From Bacteroidota bacterium (lineage in GTDB: Bacteria; Bacteroidota; Bacteroidia; Bacteroidales; B18-G4): 33,904 nucleotides of DNA. This document shows, in pieces, positions 1-9,214 of the stretch. The position numbers were made by a program, and so were the translations under genes. The DNA lies in the NCBI GenBank assembly GCA_013202965.1, contig JABMQZ010000274.1, forward strand, positions 1 to 33,904. The letters are read 5' to 3'. The notes under the pieces were generated by a model that worked only from the letters and a program-made list of their open reading frames with translations, was not told where the DNA came from and did no database searches. Every line of letters begins with the position of its first letter. The stretch's first letter is position 1.

Positions 1-2
1 CG

Positions 3-1334
3 GGACATGAAGCTTTTACTGCCATGCGTGCCAGGGGAGCAATGGTTACTGATATTGCCATTATCATCATAGCGGCAGACGACGATGTGATGCCCCAAAC
101 CAAAGAAGCCATCAATCACGCACAGGCTGCAGGAGTGCCGATTATCTTTGCCATCAATAAAATTGACAGGCCCAATGCCAATCCTGAAAAGATCAAACAG
201 CAACTGTCAGAAATGAACATTCTGGTGGAAGATTGGGGAGGGAAATATCAGAGTCAGGATATTTCTGCTACGGAAGGAACCAATATTGACGAACTCCTCG
301 AGAAGATATTACTGGAAGCTGAGATGCTGGATCTTAAGGCCAACCCCGAAAAAAATGCGATTGGCACCGTGATCGAGTCCTCGCTCGACAAAGGAAGAGG
401 ATATGTAACCAATATTCTGGTGCAGGCTGGGACTTTACATAGGGGAGACATGGTACTTGCCGGTTCAAATTACGGCAAAATAAAGGCCATGTATAATGAA
501 AGAAACCAATTGATAAAAGAAGCCAGGCCTTCTGTGCCTGTATTGATACTTGGGCTTAACGGAGCTCCCCAGGCTGGTGATGGCTTCAACGTTATCAGGA
601 ACGAAAGGGAAGCTAAAAACATTTCCAATAAACGAGAACAATTGCAACGTGAACAGGGCCTGCGTACGACGAAGCATATTACCCTCGATGAGATCGGCCG
701 CAGAATTGCCATCGGTGATTTCAAAGAACTTAACATTATCGTAAAAGGTGATGTTGATGGTTCGGTTGAAGCCCTGTCGGATTCACTGCTCAAATTATCA
801 ACTGAAGAAGTACAGCTAAACATCATACTGAAAGGTGTTGGTGCAATAACTGAAACAGATGTTATGCTCGCATCCGCTTCAAATGCAATCATTATCGGAT
901 TCCAGATCCGCCCTCAACCCGGGGCAAGGAAGCTAGCCGAACATGAACAGATCGACATTCGCCTGTACAGTATTATCTACCAGGCTATCGAAGAGATCAA
1001 ATCTGCTATTGAAGGCATGCTCTCACCTGACATTGAAGAAAAGATCACCTGTAACGTGGAAGTCAGGGAAGTATTCAAGATCACCAAGGTGGGTACCGTT
1101 GCAGGATGTATGGTACTTGATGGTAAAATTACACGTAAGACCACTGTACGCCTGATACGCGACGGCATTGTTGTATATACCGGCGTGCTGGGATCCCTGA
1201 AACGATTTAAGGATGATGCTAAAGAGGTGGCCACCGGTTATGAATGCGGCCTGAACATCGAGAACTTCAATGATATCAAAGTTGGTGATATTATTGAGGG
1301 ATATGAAGAAATTAAAATCAAGAGAACGCTGTAA
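3..1334 (+). CDS. infB: Translation initiation factor IF-2, C-terminal part (5' end outside the window)
   Basis: This GTPase delivers initiator fMet-tRNA to the 30S subunit and promotes subunit joining. The frame is open from base 3, so the gene enters from outside the window and the ATG used by the ORF track at 24 is internal. The first residues, [12 protein letters not shown], are the end of the G3 (DTPGH) motif. NKID is G4, and SATEG sits where the usual SAK G5 motif occurs. Domains II, III ([11 protein letters not shown]...) and the fMet-tRNA-binding C2 domain follow to a normal IF-2 C-terminus ([10 protein letters not shown]). About 443 residues are present; the P-loop and the N-terminal region are missing because of the window edge, not a deletion. 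The TAA stop directly abuts the stop codon of the convergent purA gene, with no intergenic base between them. Confidence 0.97.
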   Translation, partial: GHEAFTAMRARGAMVTDIAIIIIAADDDVMPQTKEAINHAQAAGVPIIFAINKIDRPNANPEKIKQQLSEMNILVEDWGGKYQSQDISATEGTNIDELLEKILLEAEMLDLKANPEKNAIGTVIESSLDKGRGYVTNILVQAGTLHRGDMVLAGSNYGKIKAMYNERNQLIKEARPSVPVLILGLNGAPQAGDGFNVIRNEREAKNISNKREQLQREQGLRTTKHITLDEIGRRIAIGDFKELNIIVKGDVDGSVEALSDSLLKLSTEEVQLNIILKGVGAITETDVMLASASNAIIIGFQIRPQPGARKLAEHEQIDIRLYSIIYQAIEEIKSAIEGMLSPDIEEKITCNVEVREVFKITKVGTVAGCMVLDGKITRKTTVRLIRDGIVVYTGVLGSLKRFKDDAKEVATGYECGLNIENFNDIKVGDIIEGYEEIKIKRTL

Positions 1335-2627
1335 TCACTTTCTGAACAAAGTCTGGGTCCGGTCGGGGCCGACTGAAACGATCTCAATAGGAATTCCGGT
1401 ATTTTTCTCAATGTAGCTGATGTAGTCGTTCAGTGTATCCGGTATCTGATTAATATTTTCCAGACTTTCAATATTACTGTTCCATCCCGGCAATGTGTTA
1501 TACACCGGCTCAATTTTTTCGCTGCACAGATCGAAGGGGACTTCCCTGCTTGGTTCACCGGCAATCGAATAGCTGGTGCATACATCCAATTCTGTGAAGG
1601 GGCTAAGCACATCGGTTTTCATCATAAATAGTTTTGTAACCCCATTGAGCATAATGGCGTAATTCAGTGCAACCAGGTCGAGCCAGCCACAACGGCGTGG
1701 ACGCCCTGTTGTTGAGCCGAATTCGCGCCCGGTTTCACGCATCAGGTCGCCGCTTTCATCCAGTAGTTCTGAGGGAAAAGGCCCGCTCCCCACACGGGTG
1801 CAATAAGCTTTGAAAACCCCGAAAACTTCACCTATCTTTTGAGGAGACACTCCCAGCCCGGCACATACACCGGCACAAATAGTGTTTGATGAAGTCACGT
1901 AGGGATAGGTTCCAAAGTCAATATCCAGCATAGATCCCTGTGCACCTTCCGCAAGTACTTTTTTCCCTTCAGCCAGTGCATGATTAATAAAATATTCGCT
2001 ATTCACAAGCTGGAGGTCGTCAAATATTTCCAGGGCCTCAAACCAGGCCGATTCATAGTCAGGGAATGACATGCCATCAAATTCGAAATCTCCGGGATTA
2101 ACGCCGAATGACCCAATGATCCGCATATGCATTTCCCGGATTTTATCAAATTTCTCACGGAAACCAGTCTCATGCAAATCGCCAATCCGCAGGCCAAGTC
2201 TTGCAATTTTATCTGTATACGCAGGTCCAATACCTTTCAATGTTGAGCCAATCTTTTCTTTTCCCTTTGCCTTCTCATAAGCGGCATCCAGTAAACGATG
2301 CGAGGGAATAATCAGGTGCGCCTTACGGGAAATAAAAAGGCGTTCCCTGGCCAGGATATTATTGGCATCCAGGTTGTCAAGCTCCTTTTGCATGATAAAA
2401 GGATCGATGATCACCCCATTCCCGACAACATTTTTTGATGTTGGAGAAAAGATACCGGAGGGGATGGTGTGCAGAATAAACTTTTTCCCATCAAAAATAA
2501 TGGTATGCCCGGCATTGGGGCCTCCCTGAAATCTGGCAATAATATCATAATCAGGGGTCAGAACATCCACAATTTTCCCCTTACCTTCGTCTCCCCACTG
2601 GAGACCAAGTAACACATCTATTTTCAT
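1335..2627 (-). CDS. purA: Adenylosuccinate synthetase
   Basis: This cytoplasmic enzyme catalyses the first committed step from IMP to AMP: IMP + aspartate + GTP gives adenylosuccinate + GDP + Pi. At 430 aa it has the usual length. The N-terminal GLQWGDEGKGK loop holds the catalytic Asp and the GTP/IMP contacts, followed by GPNAGHT and further in by STTGRPRRCGWLDL, all hallmarks of PurA. The gene starts 11 bases after the fur stop codon on the same strand, so the two are probably co-transcribed. No strong Shine-Dalgarno is visible before its ATG. Its TGA stop touches the infB stop on the opposite strand. The neighbourhood (rel, fur, purA) puts GTP/ATP balance, the stringent response and metal regulation side by side. 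Confidence 0.97.
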   Translation of the reverse strand: MKIDVLLGLQWGDEGKGKIVDVLTPDYDIIARFQGGPNAGHTIIFDGKKFILHTIPSGIFSPTSKNVVGNGVIIDPFIMQKELDNLDANNILARERLFISRKAHLIIPSHRLLDAAYEKAKGKEKIGSTLKGIGPAYTDKIARLGLRIGDLHETGFREKFDKIREMHMRIIGSFGVNPGDFEFDGMSFPDYESAWFEALEIFDDLQLVNSEYFINHALAEGKKVLAEGAQGSMLDIDFGTYPYVTSSNTICAGVCAGLGVSPQKIGEVFGVFKAYCTRVGSGPFPSELLDESGDLMRETGREFGSTTGRPRRCGWLDLVALNYAIMLNGVTKLFMMKTDVLSPFTELDVCTSYSIAGEPSREVPFDLCSEKIEPVYNTLPGWNSNIESLENINQIPDTLNDYISYIEKNTGIPIEIVSVGPDRTQTLFRK

Positions 2628-2638
2628 GAGCCTGATTT

Positions 2639-3082
2639 TTATTGTTTGATATGACCGTAAAACGTAAGTGAATGATGGGTAACTTCTACATTCAGTGTCT
2701 TCTCAACGTAGTTCTTAATATCCTCTATCCTCGGATCTGAGAATTCAAAAACCTGGCCATCGTTCACACTGATAAAATGATCATGTTTTTTGAACTTGTA
2801 GGAACGCTCAAATTGCGCGCAGTTATTCCCAAACTGATGCTTCGTAACAAGATTGCAGTCGAGCAGCAATTCAATCGTATTATAAAGTGTAGCCCGGCTG
2901 ACACGATACTTATTGTTCTTCATCCGGATATAAAGGGTTTCTATATCGAAATGCCCTTCCGTTGCATAAATCTCCTGCAAAATCGTGTATCTTTCAGGTG
3001 TTTTCCTGTGTCCTCTCTGCTCCAGATAATCCGTAAATAATTTCTTGACTTGCTCAACTGTATCCTTGTTCGTATCTTTCAT
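2639..3082 (-). CDS. fur: Fur-family metal-responsive repressor, structural-zinc cysteines absent
   Basis: This is a Fur-superfamily winged-helix regulator of 147 aa. The start is set at MKDTNKD, because the longer 156-aa ORF begins with a TTG that lies inside a TAnnTTTG promoter element. The DNA-binding half is clear: [15 protein letters not shown], then the recognition region [14 protein letters not shown]. Sensory-site residues survive ([23 protein letters not shown]). However, the CxxC motif that normally follows HDH (as in ICxxCG) reads ISVNDG here, and the C-terminal second cysteine pair is also missing (the protein ends YGHIKQ). The structural zinc site is therefore lost. The exact subtype (Fur, Zur, PerR or other) cannot be assigned. 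It probably forms an operon with purA and has its own promoter. Confidence 0.9.
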   Translation of the reverse strand: MKDTNKDTVEQVKKLFTDYLEQRGHRKTPERYTILQEIYATEGHFDIETLYIRMKNNKYRVSRATLYNTIELLLDCNLVTKHQFGNNCAQFERSYKFKKHDHFISVNDGQVFEFSDPRIEDIKNYVEKTLNVEVTHHSLTFYGHIKQ

Positions 3083-3106
3083 CGAAGTACATTTTATTAC
3101 AAGCCT

Positions 3107-3114
3107 CAAATTTA
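3107..3114 (-). promoter_or_regulatory. Bacteroidota -7 element for fur-purA
   Basis: Read on the minus strand this is TAAATTTG, a match to the Bacteroidota sigma-ABfr -7 consensus TAnnTTTG. It lies about 25 bases upstream of the ATG at 3082. I see no clear -33 TTTG. The element argues for the shorter fur start. Confidence 0.5.
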
Positions 3115-3211
3115 ATGAAAAAATTTTTATTATAATTTGGTATAAATAAAAATAATTTCACTTATCCGCTATTAAAACGATTAATTCCCTACAAAAGTGA
3201 CACTTACAAGA

Positions 3212-5443
3212 TTAAGTCACAGAGCGGTCTATCCGGCTGATCTTTTGAATTTCAGGAATTTTCTTGAGGTTATCAATTAATTGATTCAGGGCTTGTGTAT
3301 TTTCAATATACAACATGATCACGACATCAGTGAGGCCGCCGTGCGTATTCAGGTTAAATGAACGGATCCCAAGGTCATGTTTATCATAGATAACCTCAGA
3401 TATTTGCCTTATGAGGCCCTTCTTGTCAACACATTTCAATTTAATTCCGGTCAGGAAGCCAATGGATTCATTGGTTCTCCATTTCGCTTTAATGATCCTG
3501 TTGCCGTAGCTGGACATCGATTGAATGGCCACCGGACAGTTTGTGCGATGGATCATGATTTTACCTTTTCGGCTTATGAATCCCATCACATCATCTCCGG
3601 GAATCGGGTTACAACATTTGGAAATAACATAGCGGATATCTTCAATATCGTCGCTTAGAACCAGTGTTTCAGGTTTCTCATTTAACTGTTCAATAAGATC
3701 AGGGCTTACCGACTTCTGGGTTCTTGAGCGTGTAAAAGGTTTGCTGATATACCTGAGCCAACTCCCCTGATCAGTTAATTGTGTAAAGGCCTTCACATCC
3801 TGCAAGCGAATGCTGTCATGCGCCAGATCATAATACATCCTGATCTGCGATGTATAGCCTACATACTCCATAAAACGGTTTGCCACCCCTTCAGAACATT
3901 CGACCTTTTGTTGTCCGAGGTATTTTTTAAGTATTTCTTTTCCTTTTTCGGTAAATTTTCTGTACTCATCTTTCAGTGCCGCTTTGATACGATGTTTTGC
4001 TCTTGCTGTGATCACAAATCCCAGCCAGTTTTCTGTTGGCACCTGCTTCTGGGATACGATCACCTCTACCTGATCACCGCTGTTCAACTTATGGTTCAGG
4101 GGGACCAGATTATGGTTCACCTTGGCCCCTATGGCCCGGTTTCCTATCTGGGAGTGGATATTATATGCAAAGTCAAGGACTGTGGCACCTACAGGCATGA
4201 TCTTCAAATCACCTTTGGGTGTATAAACAAAGATCTCATCAGCAAACAGGTTAAGCTTGAAGTCATCCAGGAAGTCAAGTGCATCGGAATCTTCTCCATG
4301 CAGCATTTCCCTGATCTTGTTTAACCATTCATCAAGGCCGGTTTCATGGTCAATTCCATCTTTATATTTCCAGTGGGCAGCATATCCTTTTTCTGCGATT
4401 TCATCCATTCGTTTCGTACGGATCTGAACTTCCACCCATTTCCCGGTCCGGCTCATTACCGTAGTATGCAGCGCTTCATACCCATTTGCCTTGGGAAGGG
4501 AAATCCAGTCACGCAGCCGTTTCTGATTTGGCCTGTAATAATCGGTAATGACGGAATATACTCTCCAGCATTGTTCCTTTTCCTTCTCAATGGGCGTGTC
4601 GATGATGATCCGGATGGCAAAAAGATCAAAAATATCTTCAAACGGAATTTCCTTGCTTTGCATTTTCTCCCAGATAGAAAAAACAGATTTCTCCCTGTCC
4701 AGGATACTGAAATTCATTCCTTTTCCTGCCAGGTCTTTCTTAATGGGATAAATGAACTTATTATTAAAGCGTTTTCTTTCCGGTCTTGATTCTTCCAGTT
4801 TTCTTGAGATGGTATTAAAAACTTCCGGTTCCAGAAACTTCAGCGACAGGTCTTCCAATTCGCTTTTGATGGCATGAAGTCCGAGACGATGCGCCAGTGG
4901 TGCAAAGAGGAAAAGGGTTTCAGATGCAATTTTGAGTTGTTTGTCTCCGGGCATTGCATCCAGTGTGCGCATATTATGCAAACGATCGGCAAGTTTGATC
5001 AGGATCACCCTCACGTCCACCGACATGGTCAAAAGCATTTTTTTGAAATTTTCAGCCTGGGCTGAAGACGCAGGATGTTCGAAGATCTCTTCTATTTTTG
5101 TCAATCCATCTATGATCCTGGTGACAGTATCCCCGAATAAATGCCTGATATCTTTCAGGGTATACTCAGAATCCTCAACGACATCATGCAGGAGAGCACA
5201 AATAACAGAAGTGGTACCCAGACCGATCTCTCCGGCAGCGATTTTTGCTACATCAAGCGGATGATAAATATAGGGTTCTCCCGACTTCCTGCGCATATCC
5301 TTGTGCGCATCCACTGCCAGGTTAAATGCTTTCCGGACAAGTTTTTTATTGACCGGTTTCTCCCGTGTAGCCCAAACCCTGAGCAGGTTTCGGTAACGGT
5401 TCAATATTTCTCTTTTTTCCTTTTCCGGGTCCGGAGTATACAT
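3212..5443 (-). CDS. rel: Bifunctional (p)ppGpp synthetase/hydrolase, RelA/SpoT (Rel) family
   Basis: This 743-aa Rel makes and degrades the alarmone (p)ppGpp. The N-terminal HD hydrolase domain looks active: RRKSGEPYIYHP contains the first metal-binding His (about residue 61), and LLHDVVED carries the HDxxED motif (86-91). The synthetase domain also looks active, with FAIRIIID (275-282), RLRDWISLPKANGYEALHT from about 309, and EVQIRT (338-343). A TGS domain (about 400-460, DEIFVYTPKGD) and a C-terminal ACT domain (about 665-740) complete the long-Rel layout. There is no truncation. Both activities in one protein suggest a single long Rel, though a second copy elsewhere cannot be excluded. 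It is transcribed towards fur, about 130 bases from its 3' end, and has its own promoter element at 5475-5482. Confidence 0.96.
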   Translation of the reverse strand: MYTPDPEKEKREILNRYRNLLRVWATREKPVNKKLVRKAFNLAVDAHKDMRRKSGEPYIYHPLDVAKIAAGEIGLGTTSVICALLHDVVEDSEYTLKDIRHLFGDTVTRIIDGLTKIEEIFEHPASSAQAENFKKMLLTMSVDVRVILIKLADRLHNMRTLDAMPGDKQLKIASETLFLFAPLAHRLGLHAIKSELEDLSLKFLEPEVFNTISRKLEESRPERKRFNNKFIYPIKKDLAGKGMNFSILDREKSVFSIWEKMQSKEIPFEDIFDLFAIRIIIDTPIEKEKEQCWRVYSVITDYYRPNQKRLRDWISLPKANGYEALHTTVMSRTGKWVEVQIRTKRMDEIAEKGYAAHWKYKDGIDHETGLDEWLNKIREMLHGEDSDALDFLDDFKLNLFADEIFVYTPKGDLKIMPVGATVLDFAYNIHSQIGNRAIGAKVNHNLVPLNHKLNSGDQVEVIVSQKQVPTENWLGFVITARAKHRIKAALKDEYRKFTEKGKEILKKYLGQQKVECSEGVANRFMEYVGYTSQIRMYYDLAHDSIRLQDVKAFTQLTDQGSWLRYISKPFTRSRTQKSVSPDLIEQLNEKPETLVLSDDIEDIRYVISKCCNPIPGDDVMGFISRKGKIMIHRTNCPVAIQSMSSYGNRIIKAKWRTNESIGFLTGIKLKCVDKKGLIRQISEVIYDKHDLGIRSFNLNTHGGLTDVVIMLYIENTQALNQLIDNLKKIPEIQKISRIDRSVT

Positions 5444-5474
5444 AGGTGTATGTTTCCATTTCTGAACTACCTAA

Positions 5475-5482
5475 CAAAATTA
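5475..5482 (-). promoter_or_regulatory. Bacteroidota -7 element for rel
   Basis: The minus strand reads TAATTTTG, a full match to TAnnTTTG, about 32 bases upstream of the rel ATG at 5443. The -33 region is not recognisable. Confidence 0.5.
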
Positions 5483-5538
5483 CAGTAAAATAAGTTATTC
5501 TTTAAAGGAAGACAGGCATTTATTCTAAGGAATATTAT

Positions 5539-5546
5539 TAATTTTG
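5539..5546 (+). promoter_or_regulatory. Bacteroidota -7 element for the T9SS cargo gene
   Basis: TAATTTTG matches TAnnTTTG and ends 27 bases before the ATG at 5574. It overlaps the TTG that the ORF track proposes as start (5544), which supports the downstream ATG instead. With the rel element it forms a divergent promoter region. Confidence 0.55.
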
Positions 5547-5573
5547 GATTGGCTTGAACAAAGAATTTGCTTA

Positions 5574-8189
5574 ATGAAAAGACTTTTCCTGCTTAGCCTT
5601 ATGATTACCACCTGTTTATCTGTTGCCTTCGCAACGCATCAAAGAGCAGGTGAAATTACGTATACTTACGTTTCAGGCCTGACCTTTGAAATAACCGTCA
5701 TTACTTATACCCGTACTTCTGCACCAGCCGACAGGCCATGGCTTGAGATTTTATGGGGGGATGGCAGCAGCAGTGAGCTTCCCAGGACTGAAAAGATCAA
5801 TTACGGCAATGACATCAGCCGTAATGTTTATGCATACGTACCTGAGTTAGGGGCAACACAAGCACGACATACTTATTCTTCGCCCGGAACATACAAGATT
5901 TCCCTGGAAGATCCGAACAGGAATTTTGGCGTAATGAACATCCCGAATTCGGTGAATGTGCCACTGTACATAGAAACTATCATGGTCATCAACCCGCTTA
6001 TGGGCATGAACAACTCTCCCGTTTTGCTGAACCCTCCCATAGACAACGGCTGCGCCAACCAGATCTACATCCATAATCCGGGCGCTTATGATATTGACGG
6101 TGATAGTCTTGCATACAGCCTCATCACCTGCAGGGGGGCAGAAGGCCTTCCTATTCCCGGCTATACCCTTCCAATAGCCACTGACAGCATCAGCATTAAT
6201 CCCGTAACCGGTGACCTGTTGTGGGTGACGCCCCCCATGCAGGGAGAGTTTAATATTGCCATCCTCATCGAGGAATACAGGAACGGGATCTGGATCGGGA
6301 GTATTACGCGCGATATGCAGATTAACATCATTGCCTGTGATCATCACCCGCCAACTATTCATGCTATCAGCGATACTTGCGTGGAGGCCGGCGACACATT
6401 GGTCTTTGAAGTGATGGCTACCGAAGCTGATGGAGATGTTGTAGAACTCAGCGCTACGGGAGGGCCCTTTGAAGTGGAACAAAGTCCGGCATGGATATTC
6501 CCTGATCCGGCCACAGGAATTGATACCGTAAAAACCACCTTCATCTGGGAAACTGTGTGTAATCACGTGCAAAAACAACCCTATTACACCTATTTTAAAG
6601 CCAGGGATGATGGAGAGCCTGTCAACCTCGTGGATTTAAAAACAATATCGATCAAAGTAATCGGCCCTGCACCCAAAGGACTGGCTGCCGAGCCCGTTGG
6701 AAATTCGATTCATCTCAGTTGGAATAAAAGTCCGTGCCTGAAAGCCGTACGCTACACGGTATACAGGAGGGTGGGCTTTTATGGATATATTCACGGTTAT
6801 TGCGAGACAGGTGTACCTGAATACACTGGTTACAGCCTCATTCATACAACTGCCACAGTTGACGACACCACATTTGCAGACAATGGAGGTGGCTCCGGAT
6901 TGATCAATGGGCTGGATTATTGTTATATGGTGGTGGCTATATTTTTTGATGGTGCTGAGAGTTATGCATCGGAGGAAGTTTGTGCCCAGCTTAAAAAAGA
7001 TCTTCCCATTATCACAAATGCCGGAAACGACAGTGCCAACCTCTTCAATGGGTATGCCCGGCTGGCATGGTCAAAACCGACAGAACTGGACACCATACAG
7101 ATACCGGGGCCATATTATTATGAACTTTATCGGGCCGAAGGGCCGGATGGTCAGGATTTCCAGTTCATAGAAAGCTTCCCTGAACTGAACGACACCTTAT
7201 ATCTTGACCAGTCCTTAGATCTTAATGCAAGCCCTTTTGCATATAATTACAAGTTAGACTTCCTGAGTGGATCCCATGGGTACATTGGCACTACTCAGCA
7301 AGCCACCACTATTTACCTGGACATTTATGAGACCGACAGGAGGCTTGAACTCAGCTGGCATCTGAATGTTCCCTGGAACAACGAATACTATACGATCTTT
7401 AAAAAAGAGCCCGGTGGCAGTGATTATATTCAAATCACCACAACAACTGACTTATCCTATGTAGATTCGAACCTGGTAAATCATGAAGAATACTGTTATT
7501 ACATTAAGAGCACGGGAAGTTATGGAACCACAGGCCTGATAGATCCCATCATTAATTTTTCACAGATCGCATGTGGAAAGCCGCTTGACAATGTTCCCCC
7601 CTGCCCTCCCGGGCTTGCCGTTTATACTGACTGTACTGAATTTAAAAATACACTGAGATGGAGCAATCCGGCACTCATTGACAGCTGTGACCCGGATGTT
7701 GCACAATACTATATTTATTACGGACCGGATGAAAGCTCCGACTTTTCGCTGATCGATTCTGTATTGCAAAGCAATGAAGACAGCCTGACCTATATCCATG
7801 GGGGATACACACTCGGATGCTATGTCGTAACCGCCCTTGATTCATTGGGCAACCAAAGTGCGTATAGCAACATAGTATGCACACCGGGCTGTTCCGGTTA
7901 TGAACTGCCAAATGTTTTCACCCCTAATGGTGACCAGTATAATGATTATTTCACCCCGTTTCCTGAAACTGCAGGCAGGGCAGAAAGTATAGATATCAAA
8001 ATCTTTAACAGGTGGGGGCAAATGGTTTATGAAACTACAGATCCGATGATTAACTGGGACGGAAGAAACCATAAAACAAACAAAGATTGTCCTGACGGCA
8101 CCTATTTCTATGTTTGTGAAGTATATGAAAAAACCCTGACAGGTCTTGTCCAAAAGACCCTTCAGGGTTCAATCACTATTTTAAGGTGA
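5574..8189 (+). CDS. Secreted multidomain protein with a gliding-type (CHU_C) T9SS C-terminal domain
   Basis: This is an 871-aa exported protein. The start is placed at MKRLFLL, which opens a good Sec signal peptide (hydrophobic core to ...SVAFA, then THQRAGEITYTY). The TTG proposed 30 bases earlier lies in the promoter. The N-terminal part resembles the 'GGE(I/L)TY' module found at the start of many Bacteroidota gliding-associated proteins, with a PKD-like stretch (HTYSSPGTYKISL). Several fibronectin-III-like modules follow from about residue 370 (GLAAEPVGNSIHLSWNK and similar). The last ~95 residues (ELPNVFTPNGDQYNDYF...IKIFNRWGQMVYET...WDGR...DGTYFYV) are a textbook type-B T9SS sorting domain (TIGR04131). 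The protein is probably displayed on or released from the cell surface. The ligand is unknown and no catalytic domain is visible. It stands alone and converges on gapA. Confidence 0.9.
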   Translation: MKRLFLLSLMITTCLSVAFATHQRAGEITYTYVSGLTFEITVITYTRTSAPADRPWLEILWGDGSSSELPRTEKINYGNDISRNVYAYVPELGATQARHTYSSPGTYKISLEDPNRNFGVMNIPNSVNVPLYIETIMVINPLMGMNNSPVLLNPPIDNGCANQIYIHNPGAYDIDGDSLAYSLITCRGAEGLPIPGYTLPIATDSISINPVTGDLLWVTPPMQGEFNIAILIEEYRNGIWIGSITRDMQINIIACDHHPPTIHAISDTCVEAGDTLVFEVMATEADGDVVELSATGGPFEVEQSPAWIFPDPATGIDTVKTTFIWETVCNHVQKQPYYTYFKARDDGEPVNLVDLKTISIKVIGPAPKGLAAEPVGNSIHLSWNKSPCLKAVRYTVYRRVGFYGYIHGYCETGVPEYTGYSLIHTTATVDDTTFADNGGGSGLINGLDYCYMVVAIFFDGAESYASEEVCAQLKKDLPIITNAGNDSANLFNGYARLAWSKPTELDTIQIPGPYYYELYRAEGPDGQDFQFIESFPELNDTLYLDQSLDLNASPFAYNYKLDFLSGSHGYIGTTQQATTIYLDIYETDRRLELSWHLNVPWNNEYYTIFKKEPGGSDYIQITTTTDLSYVDSNLVNHEEYCYYIKSTGSYGTTGLIDPIINFSQIACGKPLDNVPPCPPGLAVYTDCTEFKNTLRWSNPALIDSCDPDVAQYYIYYGPDESSDFSLIDSVLQSNEDSLTYIHGGYTLGCYVVTALDSLGNQSAYSNIVCTPGCSGYELPNVFTPNGDQYNDYFTPFPETAGRAESIDIKIFNRWGQMVYETTDPMINWDGRNHKTNKDCPDGTYFYVCEVYEKTLTGLVQKTLQGSITILR

Positions 8190-8192
8190 CAC

Positions 8193-8212
8193 TTAAGGGC
8201 TAAACAGCCTTA
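8193..8212. terminator. Weak bidirectional hairpin between convergent genes
   Basis: The 20-base gap between the T9SS cargo gene and gapA contains AAGGGCTAAACAGCCTT, a GGCT/AGCC stem with a 4-base loop, flanked by T/A-rich sequence. The gapA stop lies in its right arm. It is short and imperfect, so termination is only a suggestion. Confidence 0.3.
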
Positions 8213-9214
8213 TTTATCAATGCTCATTAAGAGTGTGATCAGATCAACTACCCTGTTGGAATATCCCCATTCATTGTCGTACCAGTTCAGTGTCCTGACG
8301 ATTCTTTTGCCCAGCACTTTGGTATATTCGGGATCATAGATAGAGCTGTATGAGTTCCCTACTATATCTGACGAAACAATCATGTCTTCTGAATAAAGGA
8401 GGATATTTTCCATGCGTTTTGTTTTGGATGCAATCCTGACGGCAGCATTGATATCCTCGACCGTCACATCTTTTTCTACCTCGACCACCAGGTCGACAAC
8501 AGAGCCATCAGGAACAGGTACCCTGGAGGCCATACCATCCAGTTTACCTTTCAGAGCCGGAATAACCTGCCCTACAGCTTTGGCTGCACCGGTTGTGGTA
8601 GGAATGATATTCTCGGCTGCTGCACGGCCACGGCGCCAGTCCTTGTGCGGTACATCTGCCAGGCGCTGGTCATTGGTATATGCATGCGTTGTGGTCATGA
8701 GGCCTTCCTTTATACCGAAAGAGTCGTTGAGGACTTTGGCCATCGGTGCAAGGCAGTTGGTGGTACAACTGGCATTGGAGATGATCTTATGTTCCGGTTT
8801 CAATTCATCTTCATTTACACCCAGTACAACAGTACAATCAATTTCATCTTTGGCCGGCACGGTCAGGACAACCCTTTTCGCCCCTGCCCTGAGATGAGGT
8901 TCCAGCTTTTCCCTGGTGCGAAAGATCCCTGTAGCTTCTACCACTACATCAATATCCAGTTCTTTCCACGGGAGATCTTCAGGATCCCTGATACTCAGCA
9001 TTTTAACTTTTTCATGCGGTGTAACCAGGTAATCATCTACCAGTTTGATATCCTGGCCGAAGCCTGACATCACTGTATCATATTTCAGGAGGTATGCCAG
9101 CACCTCATCATCAAAGAGGTCGTTTATAGCAACCACATCAATGTCTTTCCTTGCATTCATGATCCTGAACACCGAGCGTCCGATCCTTCCGAATCCGTTT
9201 ATTGCTACTCTCAT
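8210..9214 (-). CDS. gapA: Glyceraldehyde-3-phosphate dehydrogenase, type I, catalytically complete
   Basis: This glycolytic/gluconeogenic enzyme oxidises glyceraldehyde-3-phosphate to 1,3-bisphosphoglycerate with NAD+. At 334 aa it has the standard length. The Rossmann motif INGFGRIGR is at the N-terminus. NDL, with Asp32, suggests NAD preference. The nucleophile lies in SNASCTTNC (Cys150) and the base in THAYTND (His177). The phosphate sites TTTGAAK and SRVPVPDG and the C-terminal WYDNEWGYSNRVVDL are intact. Its ATG overlaps the TGA of the upstream paralog by 4 bases (ATGA), and an AAGGAG sequence inside the end of that paralog lies 8 bases before the start. Expression is therefore probably translationally coupled to the paralog. 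Confidence 0.97.
   Translation of the reverse strand: MRVAINGFGRIGRSVFRIMNARKDIDVVAINDLFDDEVLAYLLKYDTVMSGFGQDIKLVDDYLVTPHEKVKMLSIRDPEDLPWKELDIDVVVEATGIFRTREKLEPHLRAGAKRVVLTVPAKDEIDCTVVLGVNEDELKPEHKIISNASCTTNCLAPMAKVLNDSFGIKEGLMTTTHAYTNDQRLADVPHKDWRRGRAAAENIIPTTTGAAKAVGQVIPALKGKLDGMASRVPVPDGSVVDLVVEVEKDVTVEDINAAVRIASKTKRMENILLYSEDMIVSSDIVGNSYSSIYDPEYTKVLGKRIVRTLNWYDNEWGYSNRVVDLITLLMSIDK

Noticed and set aside
3779-5488. Several long plus-strand ORFs (181, 147, 110, 115 aa) opposite rel
   Set aside because: They are shadows of the rel coding strand: no recognisable domains, and full rel motifs are on the other strand.
5847-8153. Minus-strand ORFs up to 243 aa opposite the T9SS cargo gene
   Set aside because: No motif or start signal was seen; the plus strand carries a signal peptide and complete sorting domain.
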